Source of the DNA: Hyphomicrobiales bacterium
GTDB taxonomy: Bacteria; Pseudomonadota; Alphaproteobacteria; Rhizobiales; Xanthobacteraceae
Assembly (NCBI GenBank): GCA_017305535.1
Contig: JAFKKN010000009.1
Span: forward strand, 1-64,000
DNA: 64,000 bases
Reading direction: 5' to 3'
Part shown: positions 42,299 to 51,473 of the stretch, one piece after another
Layout: each line of letters starts with the position of its first letter
How positions within the stretch are numbered: position 1 is the stretch's first letter
The notes under the pieces: generated by a model
Told to the model about the DNA's origin: nothing
What the model saw: only the letters and a program-made list of their open reading frames with translations
Databases searched by the model: none
Position numbers and translations under genes: made by a program

Positions 42299-42636
42299 GG
42301 GGAAGGGGGCCTTTTCGAAGTTCGCGTGACGTTGCGCGGGTGGTTTTTGATTATGGCCGGGCTATAGCACCGCACAGCGGGGCGCGAAAGCCGACCTGCC
42401 GTCCCAATGAGGCCCATTTCGATCAATTCCGCCATGCACGGGCCGGCTTTCGGGCAATTTGCCGGTGGTTCAGCCCGATGCCGGCTCGAGGGTTGCGTCG
42501 CAGCGTCAAAAATGCTCGACAAGCCCTGCCTGCGGCTGGAGAAAATCCGCCTCAACGGCCAATCCGAAACGACTGCAACGCGACCGGCTGCGATCTCTCG
42601 CGACCCATCGACGCAACCACCAGAAAGCGACACCGC
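42299..42636. promoter_or_regulatory. Intergenic region between divergent icd and trmJ
   Basis: 338 bp. No gene is supported: the frame that continues trmJ upstream has no ribosome-binding site or family resemblance. The region should carry both divergent promoters, but no confident -35/-10 pair, hairpin or operator was seen on either strand. Confidence 0.35.
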
Positions 42637-43833
42637 ATGTCCGGCTCAGGCACCGACAAGACCAAGACCGGCCACGCCCTCGAGGGGCCGGTGGTGGTGC
42701 TGGTCGAACCGCAGCTCGGCGAGAACATCGGCATGTGCGCGCGTGCCATGGGCAATTTCGGGCTGACCCGGCTGCGGCTGGTGAAACCGCGCGACGGCTG
42801 GCCGAACGTCGCCGCGCAGCGCGCCGCCGCCGGCGCCGATCATATCCTCGACAAGGTGGAACTGTTCGACACGGTGGAAGCGGCCATCGCTGACGTGTCG
42901 CTGCTCTACGCGACCACCGCGCGCGCCCACGATCAGGCCAAGCCGGTGGTGGGGCCGGAGGCGGCGGCGCGGGAGATGTCGGCCCATGTCGCGCAAGGGG
43001 CCACCGCCGCGATCCTGTTCGGCCGCGAGCGCTACGGCCTCGAGAATGACGAGGTGGCGCTGGCCGATCGCATCGTCACCTATCCGGTCAATCCCGGCTT
43101 CGCCTCGCTCAACCTCGCGCAGGCCGTGCTGCTGATGGGCTACGAGTGGTTCAAGCTGGCGACAGCGAACGCGCTGCCGTTCGCGATGCCGGAGCGCTCC
43201 GAGCGCGCCTCGCAGCACCAGATGCAGGCCTTCTTCGACAATCTGGTCGCCGAACTCGACCGGGTCGAATTCCTGCGCCCGGCGGAAAAGCGCGACACCA
43301 TGCTGGTGAACCTGCGCAACATTTTTACCCGCATGGAGCCGACCAAGCAGGACATGCACACGCTGCACGGCGTGGTGATGGCGATCGCGGAAGGGCGCAA
43401 GGGGCCGGCCAAGGGCGGTGTGCTCGATGCAAGTCAAGGCAAGCGGCTGCGCGAACTCTTGGCCGAGCAGGGTTCGGGTGGCAGCGACGGCGGCAGCATT
43501 CGCGGATTGGCGCGGCTCCTGCGCCGCAATCCGAGCGACGCCGAGCGCATGTTGTGGAAGGCGCTGACCACCGACCGCCGCTTCGCCGGCCAGTTCCGGC
43601 GCCAGACGCCGGTGGGCCGTCACATCCCCGACTTCGTCTCCTTCACCCACCGCATCGCCATCGAGATCGTCAACCCGAACGAAGCCCCCACCATCGCCAC
43701 CGACCGCGCCGCGCGGCGGGAGTGGCTGGAAGCGCGGGACTATCGGGTGGTGGAGATTGCCGCGGAGGCCGTCTTGGAGAATCCGATATCGGAATTGGAT
43801 GCGTTGGCCGAAACAATTCGGGCGCCGCTGTGA
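42637..43833 (+). CDS. TrmJ-type tRNA 2'-O-methyltransferase fused to a DUF559 nuclease-like domain
   Basis: 398 residues. Residues 18-260 form a SPOUT (SpoU/TrmH) methyltransferase of the TrmJ kind, with motif 1 NIGMCARAMGNFG (30-42), motif 2 LFGRERYGLENDEV (127-140) and motif 3 YPVNPGFASLNLAQAV (149-164). TrmJ methylates the ribose of tRNA position 32. Residues 288-397 form a DUF559 domain: LARLLRRNPSDAERMLWKAL, FRRQTPVGRHIPDF and IAIEI. The usual ELDGxxH active-site strand reads EIVNPNEAP, so nuclease activity is doubtful. TrmJ alone is normally about 250-290 residues, so the fusion is the notable part. Confidence 0.85.
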   Translation: MSGSGTDKTKTGHALEGPVVVLVEPQLGENIGMCARAMGNFGLTRLRLVKPRDGWPNVAAQRAAAGADHILDKVELFDTVEAAIADVSLLYATTARAHDQAKPVVGPEAAAREMSAHVAQGATAAILFGRERYGLENDEVALADRIVTYPVNPGFASLNLAQAVLLMGYEWFKLATANALPFAMPERSERASQHQMQAFFDNLVAELDRVEFLRPAEKRDTMLVNLRNIFTRMEPTKQDMHTLHGVVMAIAEGRKGPAKGGVLDASQGKRLRELLAEQGSGGSDGGSIRGLARLLRRNPSDAERMLWKALTTDRRFAGQFRRQTPVGRHIPDFVSFTHRIAIEIVNPNEAPTIATDRAARREWLEARDYRVVEIAAEAVLENPISELDALAETIRAPL

Positions 43834-43883
43834 GCGACGCCCGGATCGATTCTTCTCAGGGGTGAGGGCTCGGATGCCGGCCT

Positions 43884-44201
43884 TCAGATGCCCGCTTTCA
43901 CCTGGGCGATGGCTTCGGCCATCAGCTGGTCCATCTTGGCGCGGACCTGTTGTTCGGTGACACCTTTGCCGGCAAGGTCGGTCGCGACCTTGCGCAGCAC
44001 GTCCTTGTCGCCGGCTTCCTCGAAGTCCGCGGCGACGACGTCCTTGGCGTAGGCGGCGGCCTCGTCGCCGCTCTTGCCGAGCTGTTCGGCGGCCCACAGG
44101 CCCAAGAGCTTGTTGCGGCGGGCCTCGGCCTTGAACTTCTGCTCCTCGTCGAGGGCGAACTTCTTTTCGAAACCTTCCTGGCGCTTGTCGAAGGTCGTCA
44201 T
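43884..44201 (-). CDS. DUF1476 protein, F1-ATPase inhibitor zeta subunit homologue
   Basis: 105 residues, mostly helical and charged. The characteristic N-terminus MTTFDKRQEGFEKKFALDEE is followed by KFKAEARRNKLLGLWAAEQLG. In Paracoccus and relatives this protein (zeta) blocks F1-ATPase hydrolysis through its N-terminal segment. The start at 44201 is preferred; the frame extends upstream to 44282 without family similarity. Divergent from purC. Confidence 0.88.
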   Translation of the reverse strand: MTTFDKRQEGFEKKFALDEEQKFKAEARRNKLLGLWAAEQLGKSGDEAAAYAKDVVAADFEEAGDKDVLRKVATDLAGKGVTEQQVRAKMDQLMAEAIAQVKAGI

Positions 44202-44514
44202 GATTCGGGTTCCGATCCTGTTTTGGGCCCTAGCGGCCGCATTGCGGGGAGTGGTCCGCGAGCATAGATAATTGGCGAACAAGGCCGAAACAACGGCACC
44301 CGAAGTCGCAGGTCCCGATGAACGGATCAGGTATAATTGGCCGGCGAACGAGGGGATCGATTGTGCTCAGGCAGCCGATCAGGTAGGTTCGGCCCTAGGT
44401 CCGGTTCTTGTTCTGTTTCACATTTCCGGTCTTCACGGCAGCTCCGTCGTGGATCGCCTCTTTCATACGGAGCACACCCCTCCCATGGATTTCAACAACA
44501 CACGGTACATCCCC

Positions 44515-45282
44515 ATGAGCCGTCGGCGTCGCATTTATGAAGGCAAGGCCAAGGTCCTGTACGAAGGGCCGGAGCCGGGAACCCTGATCCAGCACTTCAA
44601 GGACGATGCCACCGCGTTCAATGCCAAGAAACACCAGGTGATCGAGGGCAAGGGCGTCCTCAACAACCGGATTTCGGAATACATCTTCCAGCATCTGAAC
44701 GACATCGGGGTGCCGACGCACTTCATCCGCCGGCTCAACATGCGCGAGCAGTTGATCCGCGAGGTCGAGATCGTGCCGCTCGAGGTGGTGGTGCGCAATG
44801 TCGCCGCTGGTTCGCTGTCGCAGCGGCTCGGGATTGAGGAGGGCACGCAACTGCCGCGCTCGATCATCGAGTTCTATTACAAGAACGATCAGCTCAACGA
44901 TCCGATGGTGTCGGAAGAGCACATCACCGCGTTCGGCTGGGCAACGCCGCAGGAGATCGACGACATCATGGCGCTGGCGATCCGCGTCAACGACTTCCTC
45001 TCCGGGCTGTTCCTCGGCATCGGCATCCGCCTCGTCGACTTCAAGATGGAGTGCGGCCGGCTGTTCGAGAACGACATGATGCGCATCATCGTCGCCGATG
45101 AAATTTCCCCCGACTCATGCCGGTTGTGGGATGTGAAGTCGAACGAGAAGCTGGACAAGGACCGCTTCCGCCGCGATCTCGGCGGGCTGATCGAAGCCTA
45201 TACCGACGTCGCCAAGCGGCTCGGCATTCTGGCGGAAAACGAACGGCCGGTGGGTGCCGGTCCGGTGCTGGTGAAGGGGTGA
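44515..45282 (+). CDS. purC: Phosphoribosylaminoimidazole-succinocarboxamide synthase (SAICAR synthetase)
   Basis: 255 residues, usual bacterial length. Signatures are [50 protein letters not shown] and [12 protein letters not shown], with [12 protein letters not shown] near the C-terminus. It joins aspartate to CAIR using ATP. The start at 44515 is preferred because relatives begin [13 protein letters not shown]; an ATG at 44485 adds ten residues. First of the pur genes here and followed by a dispersed repeat before purS. Confidence 0.96.
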   Translation: MSRRRRIYEGKAKVLYEGPEPGTLIQHFKDDATAFNAKKHQVIEGKGVLNNRISEYIFQHLNDIGVPTHFIRRLNMREQLIREVEIVPLEVVVRNVAAGSLSQRLGIEEGTQLPRSIIEFYYKNDQLNDPMVSEEHITAFGWATPQEIDDIMALAIRVNDFLSGLFLGIGIRLVDFKMECGRLFENDMMRIIVADEISPDSCRLWDVKSNEKLDKDRFRRDLGGLIEAYTDVAKRLGILAENERPVGAGPVLVKG

Positions 45283-45290
45283 GGCTACGC

Positions 45291-45394
45291 CATCCTGAGG
45301 AGCTCGCCGTCTTCGGCGAGCCTCGAAGGATGGCCCAGAGGCTCAACGTCGCCCTTCGAGGCTCGGGCTTTCGCCCTCGCACCTCAGGATGACG
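45291..45394. repeat. Dispersed intergenic palindrome between purC and purS
   Basis: The outer arms CATCCTGAGG and CCTCAGGATG are perfectly complementary. Internal CCTCGAAGGATGG and CCCTTCGAGGCTCG blocks form further stems, and CTCGCC-GTCTTC-GGCGAG gives a hairpin. It is a third, sequence-distinct repeat family in this window. It occupies the whole purC-purS gap and could attenuate or stabilise the transcript. Confidence 0.8.
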
Positions 45395-45414
45395 TTTCAA
45401 AAGATGGATAGACG

Positions 45415-45657
45415 ATGAAAGCGCGTGTGACGGTAACACTGAAGAACGGCATTCTCGATCCGCAGGGCAAGGCCATCGAAGGCGCGCTGAAATCTCTCGG
45501 CGTCGACGGCATCGCCAGCGTGCGGCAGGGCAAGGTGTTCGACATCGAATTGCCCGGCGCCGACAAGGCCAAGGCCGAAGCGGCATTGAAGGACGCCGCC
45601 GACAAGCTGTTGGCCAATACCGTCATCGAGAATTATCGGGTCGAAGTGCTGAGCTAG
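45415..45657 (+). CDS. purS: FGAM synthase subunit PurS
   Basis: 80 residues, normal for PurS: KARVTVTLKNGILDPQGKAIEGALKSLG followed by VRQGKVFDIELPG. A dimer of PurS bridges PurL and PurQ and helps channel ammonia in the three-part formylglycinamidine synthase. Nine bases separate it from purQ, so the two are cotranscribed. Confidence 0.96.
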   Translation: MKARVTVTLKNGILDPQGKAIEGALKSLGVDGIASVRQGKVFDIELPGADKAKAEAALKDAADKLLANTVIENYRVEVLS

Positions 45658-45666
45658 GTTGGTCGA

Positions 45667-46368
45667 ATGAAATCCGCCGTTCTCGTCTTCCCCGGCATCA
45701 ATCGCGAACGCGATATGGCGCGCACGCTCAAGCTGGTGTCGGGCCATGAGCCCGCGATGGTGTGGCACGCTGAAACCGCCCTGCCCAAGGGCACCGATCT
45801 GGTTGTGTTGCCCGGCGGCTTTTCCTACGGCGATTACTTGCGTTGCGGCGCCATCGCCGCGCGCTCGCCGGTGATGGATGCGGTGCGTAAATTCGCGGCC
45901 GACGGCGGCCTCGTGCTCGGCGTCTGCAACGGTTTTCAGATCCTGTGCGAGTCCGGGCTGCTGCCCGGCATCCTGATGCGTAACGCGCGGCTCAAGTTCA
46001 TCTGCCATGACGTGCATCTGCGCGTGGAACGCTCCGATACGCCGTTCACGCGCGGCTACAATGCCGGGCAGGTGATCCGCGTGCCGGTGGCGCATGGCGA
46101 GGGCAACTACGCGGCCGACGCGGAGACGATCAAGCGGCTCGATGGCGATGGCCGCGTGCTCTATCGCTACTGCTCGGCCAGCGGCGAAGTTGGAGACACC
46201 CACAACATCAACGGCGCGGCGCAGTCGATCGCCGGCATCGTCAACGAGCGCGGCAACGTGCTCGGCATGATGCCGCATCCGGAAAACCACGTCGAAGACA
46301 TCATGGGCTGCACCGATGGTCGCGGCCTGTTCGCGGGCCTCGCGGCGCATCTGGAGCGCGCGGCGTAA
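45667..46368 (+). CDS. purQ: FGAM synthase glutaminase subunit PurQ
   Basis: 233 residues, class I glutamine amidotransferase. The N-terminus [19 protein letters not shown] leads to the oxyanion strand [19 protein letters not shown], the nucleophile C in [10 protein letters not shown], and the His/Glu pair in [12 protein letters not shown]. It supplies ammonia to PurL. The unrelated gene starting at 46373 begins four bases after the stop. Confidence 0.96.
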   Translation: MKSAVLVFPGINRERDMARTLKLVSGHEPAMVWHAETALPKGTDLVVLPGGFSYGDYLRCGAIAARSPVMDAVRKFAADGGLVLGVCNGFQILCESGLLPGILMRNARLKFICHDVHLRVERSDTPFTRGYNAGQVIRVPVAHGEGNYAADAETIKRLDGDGRVLYRYCSASGEVGDTHNINGAAQSIAGIVNERGNVLGMMPHPENHVEDIMGCTDGRGLFAGLAAHLERAA

Positions 46369-46372
46369 CATC

Positions 46373-46888
46373 GTGGATGCAGCCGACCAGATCGCTGCAT
46401 CCCGGGAAAGTTCGATCCGCGCGCTGCTTCGGCAAGCCAAACAAATCGGTGCCGAATATTATCGGCTCACCAGCAAGCCATTGGGCGTGACCGGCGAAGT
46501 TGCCGAATATGAAGCCGCGGAAAAGCTCGGCCTGACGCTGGCGGTGGCCCGGACACCGGCATTCGATGCGTTTCGTGATGTCGATGGCGGCCACGTTCGC
46601 TACCAGATCAAGGGACGGGCCGTCCAAAAGACTGATCGCTACAAGGGCATGGTGCCGAAGATCGTCGACGGCGATTTCGAATGCGTTCTTCTGGTGCTGC
46701 TCGATAAAGCGACGCTGGATGCCATCGAGATTTGGCAGGCGGATCGCGACAGCGTCATGAGGCGGTTGGATGCACCCGGCGGCCGCGCTCGTAACGAGCG
46801 ACGGGCCATGGCCATTTCACAATTCAAATCGATTGCCCGGAAGGTCTGGCCGGACCAGGGTGTCGCAACTCGTGAACCCGCGCCCTAG
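46373..46888 (+). CDS. Restriction-endonuclease-fold-like (DUF6998-type) protein
   Basis: 171 residues from a GTG start four bases after purQ. The core EYYRLTSKPLGVTGEVAEYE, then AAEKLGL, then FDAFRDVDGGHVRYQIKGRA has the acidic-acidic-(Q/E)xK arrangement of PD-(D/E)xK nucleases: E within TGEVAE, D in DAFRD, and QIK. DUF6998 naming is from memory. The tail is basic. Possibly a DNA-acting enzyme translated together with purQ, but function and activity are unproven. Its stop codon overlaps that of the convergent thioesterase gene. Confidence 0.6.
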   Translation: MDAADQIAASRESSIRALLRQAKQIGAEYYRLTSKPLGVTGEVAEYEAAEKLGLTLAVARTPAFDAFRDVDGGHVRYQIKGRAVQKTDRYKGMVPKIVDGDFECVLLVLLDKATLDAIEIWQADRDSVMRRLDAPGGRARNERRAMAISQFKSIARKVWPDQGVATREPAP

Positions 46889-47364
46889 CTGGCCGTTACC
46901 GGCGCCGCCGGTTTCCGCTTCACCTTCTTGATGGTGGCGGAGAAGGTGAACAAGATTCGTTCACCGCAGCGGAGCGTGCCGCGCAGAAAGATCAGCGAGC
47001 CGCCGGCGCGGGTCACTTCGCCGTCGCAGTCGATGCGGTCGCCTTCGCGCGCGGCATCGAGGAAATCGCAGGCGAAGGAAACGGTGACGCCGGGCCCGTC
47101 GAGATGTTCGCGGGCGAGCGCGAACAGGCAGTAGTCGGCGAAAGTCATGTAGCAACCGCCGTGGACATTGCGCATGCCGTTGAGGTGCTTGGCCTCGACC
47201 CGGAAGGCGCAGCGGACCGTGCCGTCATCCTCGATCTTGTGCCAGAACGGGCCGTTGTTGGATTCGAACGAATCCCGTTTCCAGGTCCGCCAGCCGGCGA
47301 ATTCGCCCTCGGTCGCGACGAAAACGGCCCGCTGCAACGGGGTCGAGACTGCGATATTGTCCAC
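46885..47364 (-). CDS. PaaI/hotdog thioesterase family protein
   Basis: About 159 residues. The hotdog helix motif is HLNGMRNVHGGCYMTFADYC, preceded by an N-terminal strand region (GWRTWKRDSFESNNGPFWHK) typical of PaaI-like proteins. Expected acyl-CoA thioesterase with unknown substrate. The GTG start at 47364 has GGGAG about ten bases upstream; a TTG at 47397 is an alternative. Fourth hotdog-type thioesterase in the window. Confidence 0.76.
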   Translation of the reverse strand: MDNIAVSTPLQRAVFVATEGEFAGWRTWKRDSFESNNGPFWHKIEDDGTVRCAFRVEAKHLNGMRNVHGGCYMTFADYCLFALAREHLDGPGVTVSFACDFLDAAREGDRIDCDGEVTRAGGSLIFLRGTLRCGERILFTFSATIKKVKRKPAAPVTAS

Positions 47365-47477
47365 GGATCGAAAACTCCCAGCAAAATGCGCCGGCAAGCG
47401 TTAAATCCGATCCCCGGCGATTGTGCAAATCCGTTCTACGATCCCGCCGCAGCCCACTCCATCCGTCTGTCGCGGCC

Positions 47478-48827
47478 TCAGGCCGTGCGAAGCGCCACCA
47501 GAAATTTGTCGACCTCGCTTTGCAACTGCCGGCTTTCCGATTGCAACGCGTTCGCCGAGCCATGAACGTTGGCGGCGGCGGCCTCGGTGTTTTCCGAACC
47601 CTTGCTGACATTGACGATGGCGGCGGCAACCTCGGTCGATCCTGTCGCGGCCATGGTGATGTTGTAGGTGATTTCCTTGGTCGCAAGCATCTGTCGCTCG
47701 ACAGCCTCCGCGATCATCTTCGAATTCTGCGAGATCGAGGCGATGGTTTCGCTGATCTGCGAGATGGCCGCCACCGTGGTGCCGGTCACCGTCTGGATTT
47801 CGGCGATCTGGGCCGTGATCTCGTCGGTCGCCTTCGAGGTTTGCGAGGCGAGCTGCTTCACCTCGTGCGCCACCACGGCGAAGCCCTTGCCCGACTCGCC
47901 GGCGCGGGCCGCCTCGATGGTGGCGTTGAGGGCGAGGAGATTGGTCTGCTGTGCGATGGCGCCGATGATCTTGATGACGTCGCCAATCTGGCTGGCGGCC
48001 TGATTGAGTTCGCCGATCCGGCTGCTGGCCATTTCGGCCTGCGTCACGGCGCTGGTGGCGGTCTCGAGCGAGTCATGCACCTTCTGCGAAATCTCGCCGA
48101 TCGACGATTCCAGGCTTTCGGTACCAGTCGCGGCGGATTTCACGCTGTCGGTGGCTTCCCTGGAGGAAGTGGCGACCGTTGTCGAAAGAAGCTGGGTGTC
48201 CTTCGCGATGGTGGTTAAACCATCTGCGGCCCCCTTCAGCGTTTCCGCCATGCCGGCCACACCCTGCGTGATCTGGCCGATGGTTTGCTCGAAGCGCTCG
48301 GACAGATTTTGAAGCGCGTCGGACTTCTCCTGCTTTCCGGCGTCGAGATAGACCGAAATGACGAAATCCATGTCGAGCAGAACGACGGTGACGAGGGCGT
48401 CGATCAATGCCGCCTGCTTGTCGTGATCGGCCTTGCCGAGCCATCGCCCGCGCGGACGCGTCTCCAGCCGCCGCAGCAGGCTCACCAGCAGCTTGCGATA
48501 GCCGCCGATATACCATTGCGGCTCCAGCCCGAGGCGATGATGGACGCGACCGATCCGGTGCGCCGATTCCACATAGGCCTCGTCGAATGTGCCGGCCAGA
48601 ATCTGTTCCCAGTGGCGGAGTTGCGCCGCTTTGGCGTGGGACTGAATGGCTCGATCGGTGAAGTGCCGCTGTACCTCCGGAAAACGGCTGAGAAAGCCGT
48701 AGAATTCGTCGAGCGCCGCGGGCATTTGCGCCACCACGAAGGGGCGCAGTTCGGCGAGGGCGAGGCGGGTGTCGTCGGTGATTTCGGAGAACGAAAGGCG
48801 CGTCGAGAGCGAATTGCTCGGATCCAT
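47478..48827 (-). CDS. Globin-coupled methyl-accepting chemotaxis protein (HemAT-like)
   Basis: 449 residues with no transmembrane segment. Residues 1-160 form a sensor globin: proximal heme histidine H96 in [19 protein letters not shown] and distal-side F/Y residues upstream. A helical linker follows, then a cytoplasmic signalling domain (about 170-449). Its hairpin tip [20 protein letters not shown] and [19 protein letters not shown] are near consensus and bind CheA/CheW. HemAT proteins sense oxygen, so a soluble aerotaxis receptor is expected. The start [12 protein letters not shown] at 48827 is preferred over a GTG at 48848. Divergent from purL. Confidence 0.92.
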   Translation of the reverse strand: MDPSNSLSTRLSFSEITDDTRLALAELRPFVVAQMPAALDEFYGFLSRFPEVQRHFTDRAIQSHAKAAQLRHWEQILAGTFDEAYVESAHRIGRVHHRLGLEPQWYIGGYRKLLVSLLRRLETRPRGRWLGKADHDKQAALIDALVTVVLLDMDFVISVYLDAGKQEKSDALQNLSERFEQTIGQITQGVAGMAETLKGAADGLTTIAKDTQLLSTTVATSSREATDSVKSAATGTESLESSIGEISQKVHDSLETATSAVTQAEMASSRIGELNQAASQIGDVIKIIGAIAQQTNLLALNATIEAARAGESGKGFAVVAHEVKQLASQTSKATDEITAQIAEIQTVTGTTVAAISQISETIASISQNSKMIAEAVERQMLATKEITYNITMAATGSTEVAAAIVNVSKGSENTEAAAANVHGSANALQSESRQLQSEVDKFLVALRTA

Positions 48828-49092
48828 CTTCAAAAACCAGCGGGCCACGCTTGGATCGTCGCGGGCGCGCCAGCCCGTGGTAGCTGCCCGTGCGGGCCGG
48901 TTGAATTGGGACCGGGCCGGATTCGGCGGAACCTATCGATGGCGTGGTTAAGGCTTGCTAAATTCTACCGTCACACGAAATAGGGGAAGGGGCGGCCGTT
49001 GGTCGCAACTCCGGCGGGATTAGCGGGAAAAGAGCTTTCGCGCGGCCCGCAATCTTCGTAAACAAGGCCGCATTCGCGAGGAATCCCCGATC

Positions 49093-51297
49093 TTGACCGA
49101 GCCGACAATCACTCCCGACCTCGTCGCCAGCCATGGCCTCAAGCCGGACGAATACGAGCGCATTCTCAAGCTGATCGGGCGCGAGCCGAGCTTCACCGAA
49201 CTCGGCATCTTCTCGGCGATGTGGAACGAGCACTGTTCCTACAAGTCGTCGCGCATCCATCTGCGCGGACTGCCGACCAAGGCGCCCTGGGTGCTGGTCG
49301 GGCCTGGCGAGAATGCCGGCGTGATCGATATCGGCGACGGGCAGGCCATCGTCTTCAAGATGGAAAGCCACAACCATCCGAGCTTCATCGAGCCCTATCA
49401 GGGCGCGACCACCGGCGTCGGCGGCATTCTGCGCGACGTCTTCACCATGGGCGCGCGGCCGATCGCCTGCCTCAATGCGCTGTCGTTCGGCGCGCCAGAG
49501 CATCCGAAGACCCGACATCTGGTGTCCGGTGTGGTCGCCGGCGTCGGCGGCTACGGCAATTCCTTTGGTGTTCCGACCGTCGGCGGGCAGGTGCGTTTCC
49601 ACACCCGCTATGACGGCAACATTCTCGTCAACGCCATGGCGGTGGGACTGGCCCGCACCGACGGCATTTTCCTTGCGGCTGCGTCCGGCGTGAACATGCC
49701 GATCGTCTATCTCGGCTCCAAGACCGGCCGTGACGGCATTCACGGCGCCACTATGGCGTCGGCGGAATTCGACGACGACAGCGGCGAGAAGCGGCCGACC
49801 GTGCAGGTCGGCGATCCATTCGCGGAAAAGCTGCTGCTGGAAGCCTGCCTCGAAATCATGGCGAAGGACTGCGTCATCGCCATTCAGGATATGGGCGCGG
49901 CCGGCTTGACCTGTTCGGCGGTGGAGATGGGCGCCAAGGGCGACCTCGGCGTCGATCTCGATCTCGACGCGGTGCCGACCCGCGAAGTCGGCATGACAGC
50001 CTACGAAATGATGCTCTCCGAGAGCCAGGAGCGCATGCTCATGGTGCTGAAGCCGGAGAAGGAAAAGGAAGCGGAAGACATCTTCCGCAAGTGGGGCCTC
50101 GATTTCGCGATCGTCGGCTACACCACGCCGTCCAAGCGCTTCGTGGTCAAGCATGGCGGCAAGGTGATGGCCGATTTGCCGATCAAGGAGTTGGGTGACG
50201 AAGCCCCGCTCTATGATCGTCCGCATGTCCCGTCGCCGGCATTGCCCGTGGTTCACGCGCGCGAGATTTCATCGCCGATGGCGATCGCCGATGCGCTTGA
50301 GAAGCTGATCGGCTCGCCGGAATTGTGTTCGCGGCGTTGGGTGTGGGAGCAGTACGACCACGTCATCGGTGGCAACACGGTGCAGCGTCCCGGCGGCGAT
50401 GCCGCGGTGGTGCGCATCGAGGACGGGCCGAAGGGCCTCGCCATGACTGTCGATGTGACGCCGCGCTATTGCGAGGCCGATCCGTTCGAGGGCGGCAAGC
50501 AGGCGGTGGCGGAAGCGTGGCGCAACGTCACCGCGGTCGGGGCCAAGCCGCTCGCAATCACCGACAACCTCAATTTCGGCAATCCGGAGCGGCCCGAGAT
50601 CATGGGGCAGTTCGTAGGCTGCCTGCGCGGCATTGCGGATGCCTGCCGCGCGCTGGATTTCCCGGTCGTGTCCGGCAACGTCTCGCTCTACAACGAGACC
50701 AACGGACGCGGCATCCTGCCGACGCCGTCGATCGGCGGCGTCGGGTTGCTCGACGATTTCACCAAGTCGGCGACGCTGGCGTTCAAGGCCGAAGGCGAGG
50801 CGATTCTGCTGATCGGCGAAACCAAGGGGTGGCTCGGCCAGTCGGTTTATCTGCGCGACATCTGCGGCCGCGAGGAGGGCGCTCCTCCGCCGGTCGATCT
50901 CGCCGCCGAGAAACGTAACGGCGATGTCGTGCGCGGCATGATCCACGCCGGCACCGCGACAGCGGTGCATGATCTCTCCGACGGCGGTTTGCTGGTCGCG
51001 CTGGCCGAGATGGCGATGGCCGGCAAGGTCGGCGCGGTGCTCGATGCCGCGCCGGGCGCGCTGGTGCCGCACGGCTACTGGTTCGGCGAGGATCAGGCGC
51101 GTTACGTCATCACCGTGCGCGATGCCGATCTGCTCGGCGTGCTCAGCAAGCTAAAATCCGTCGAGGTGCCGTGCGTGCAGATTGGCAAGACCGGCGGCGA
51201 CACGATCGCGATTGCCGGCGAGCGCGCGGTCAAGATCGAGACATTGCGTCACGCGTTCGAGCGTTGGTTGCCGGATTACATGGCCGGGAAGAACTGA
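49093..51297 (+). CDS. purL: FGAM synthase subunit PurL (small form)
   Basis: 734 residues, the PurS/PurQ-dependent form. Landmarks are [20 protein letters not shown] near the N-terminus, [20 protein letters not shown] with the ATP/metal residues, [18 protein letters not shown], and [20 protein letters not shown] in the C-terminal half. It converts FGAR to FGAM with ATP and ammonia. Translation starts at a TTG, chosen because GAGGAA lies eight bases upstream and the N-terminus [11 protein letters not shown] fits the family. Separated from purQ by three unrelated genes. Confidence 0.96.
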   Translation: MTEPTITPDLVASHGLKPDEYERILKLIGREPSFTELGIFSAMWNEHCSYKSSRIHLRGLPTKAPWVLVGPGENAGVIDIGDGQAIVFKMESHNHPSFIEPYQGATTGVGGILRDVFTMGARPIACLNALSFGAPEHPKTRHLVSGVVAGVGGYGNSFGVPTVGGQVRFHTRYDGNILVNAMAVGLARTDGIFLAAASGVNMPIVYLGSKTGRDGIHGATMASAEFDDDSGEKRPTVQVGDPFAEKLLLEACLEIMAKDCVIAIQDMGAAGLTCSAVEMGAKGDLGVDLDLDAVPTREVGMTAYEMMLSESQERMLMVLKPEKEKEAEDIFRKWGLDFAIVGYTTPSKRFVVKHGGKVMADLPIKELGDEAPLYDRPHVPSPALPVVHAREISSPMAIADALEKLIGSPELCSRRWVWEQYDHVIGGNTVQRPGGDAAVVRIEDGPKGLAMTVDVTPRYCEADPFEGGKQAVAEAWRNVTAVGAKPLAITDNLNFGNPERPEIMGQFVGCLRGIADACRALDFPVVSGNVSLYNETNGRGILPTPSIGGVGLLDDFTKSATLAFKAEGEAILLIGETKGWLGQSVYLRDICGREEGAPPPVDLAAEKRNGDVVRGMIHAGTATAVHDLSDGGLLVALAEMAMAGKVGAVLDAAPGALVPHGYWFGEDQARYVITVRDADLLGVLSKLKSVEVPCVQIGKTGGDTIAIAGERAVKIETLRHAFERWLPDYMAGKN

Positions 51298-51330
51298 CGG
51301 TTTTCGTCGGTTGTCATTGACCTCTCAGTT

Positions 51331-51420
51331 GTCATGGCCGGGCTCGTCCCGGCCATCCACGTTCTTGGCTGCACCTCCGAAAGAAAGACGTGGATGCCCG
51401 CGACAAGCGCGGGCATGACG
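51331..51420. repeat. Dispersed 90-bp palindromic repeat, second intact copy
   Basis: Same family as 15078-15167. GTCATGGCCGGGCTCGTCCC leads into ATCCACGTTC, about 20 variable bases follow, then GACGTGGATGCCCGCGACAA to GGGCATGACG. It lies between convergent purL and the MHS transporter gene. Confidence 0.85.
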
Positions 51421-51473
51421 GAGGAGTTTGGGTTTGTGAATCCCTGTCACTCGACTGAGCTTCAGACGGGCGC

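Noticed and set aside
42646-44097. 483-codon minus-strand frame opposite the TrmJ fusion
   Set aside because: Shadow of the methyltransferase gene, with no motif and overlap into the zeta-subunit gene.
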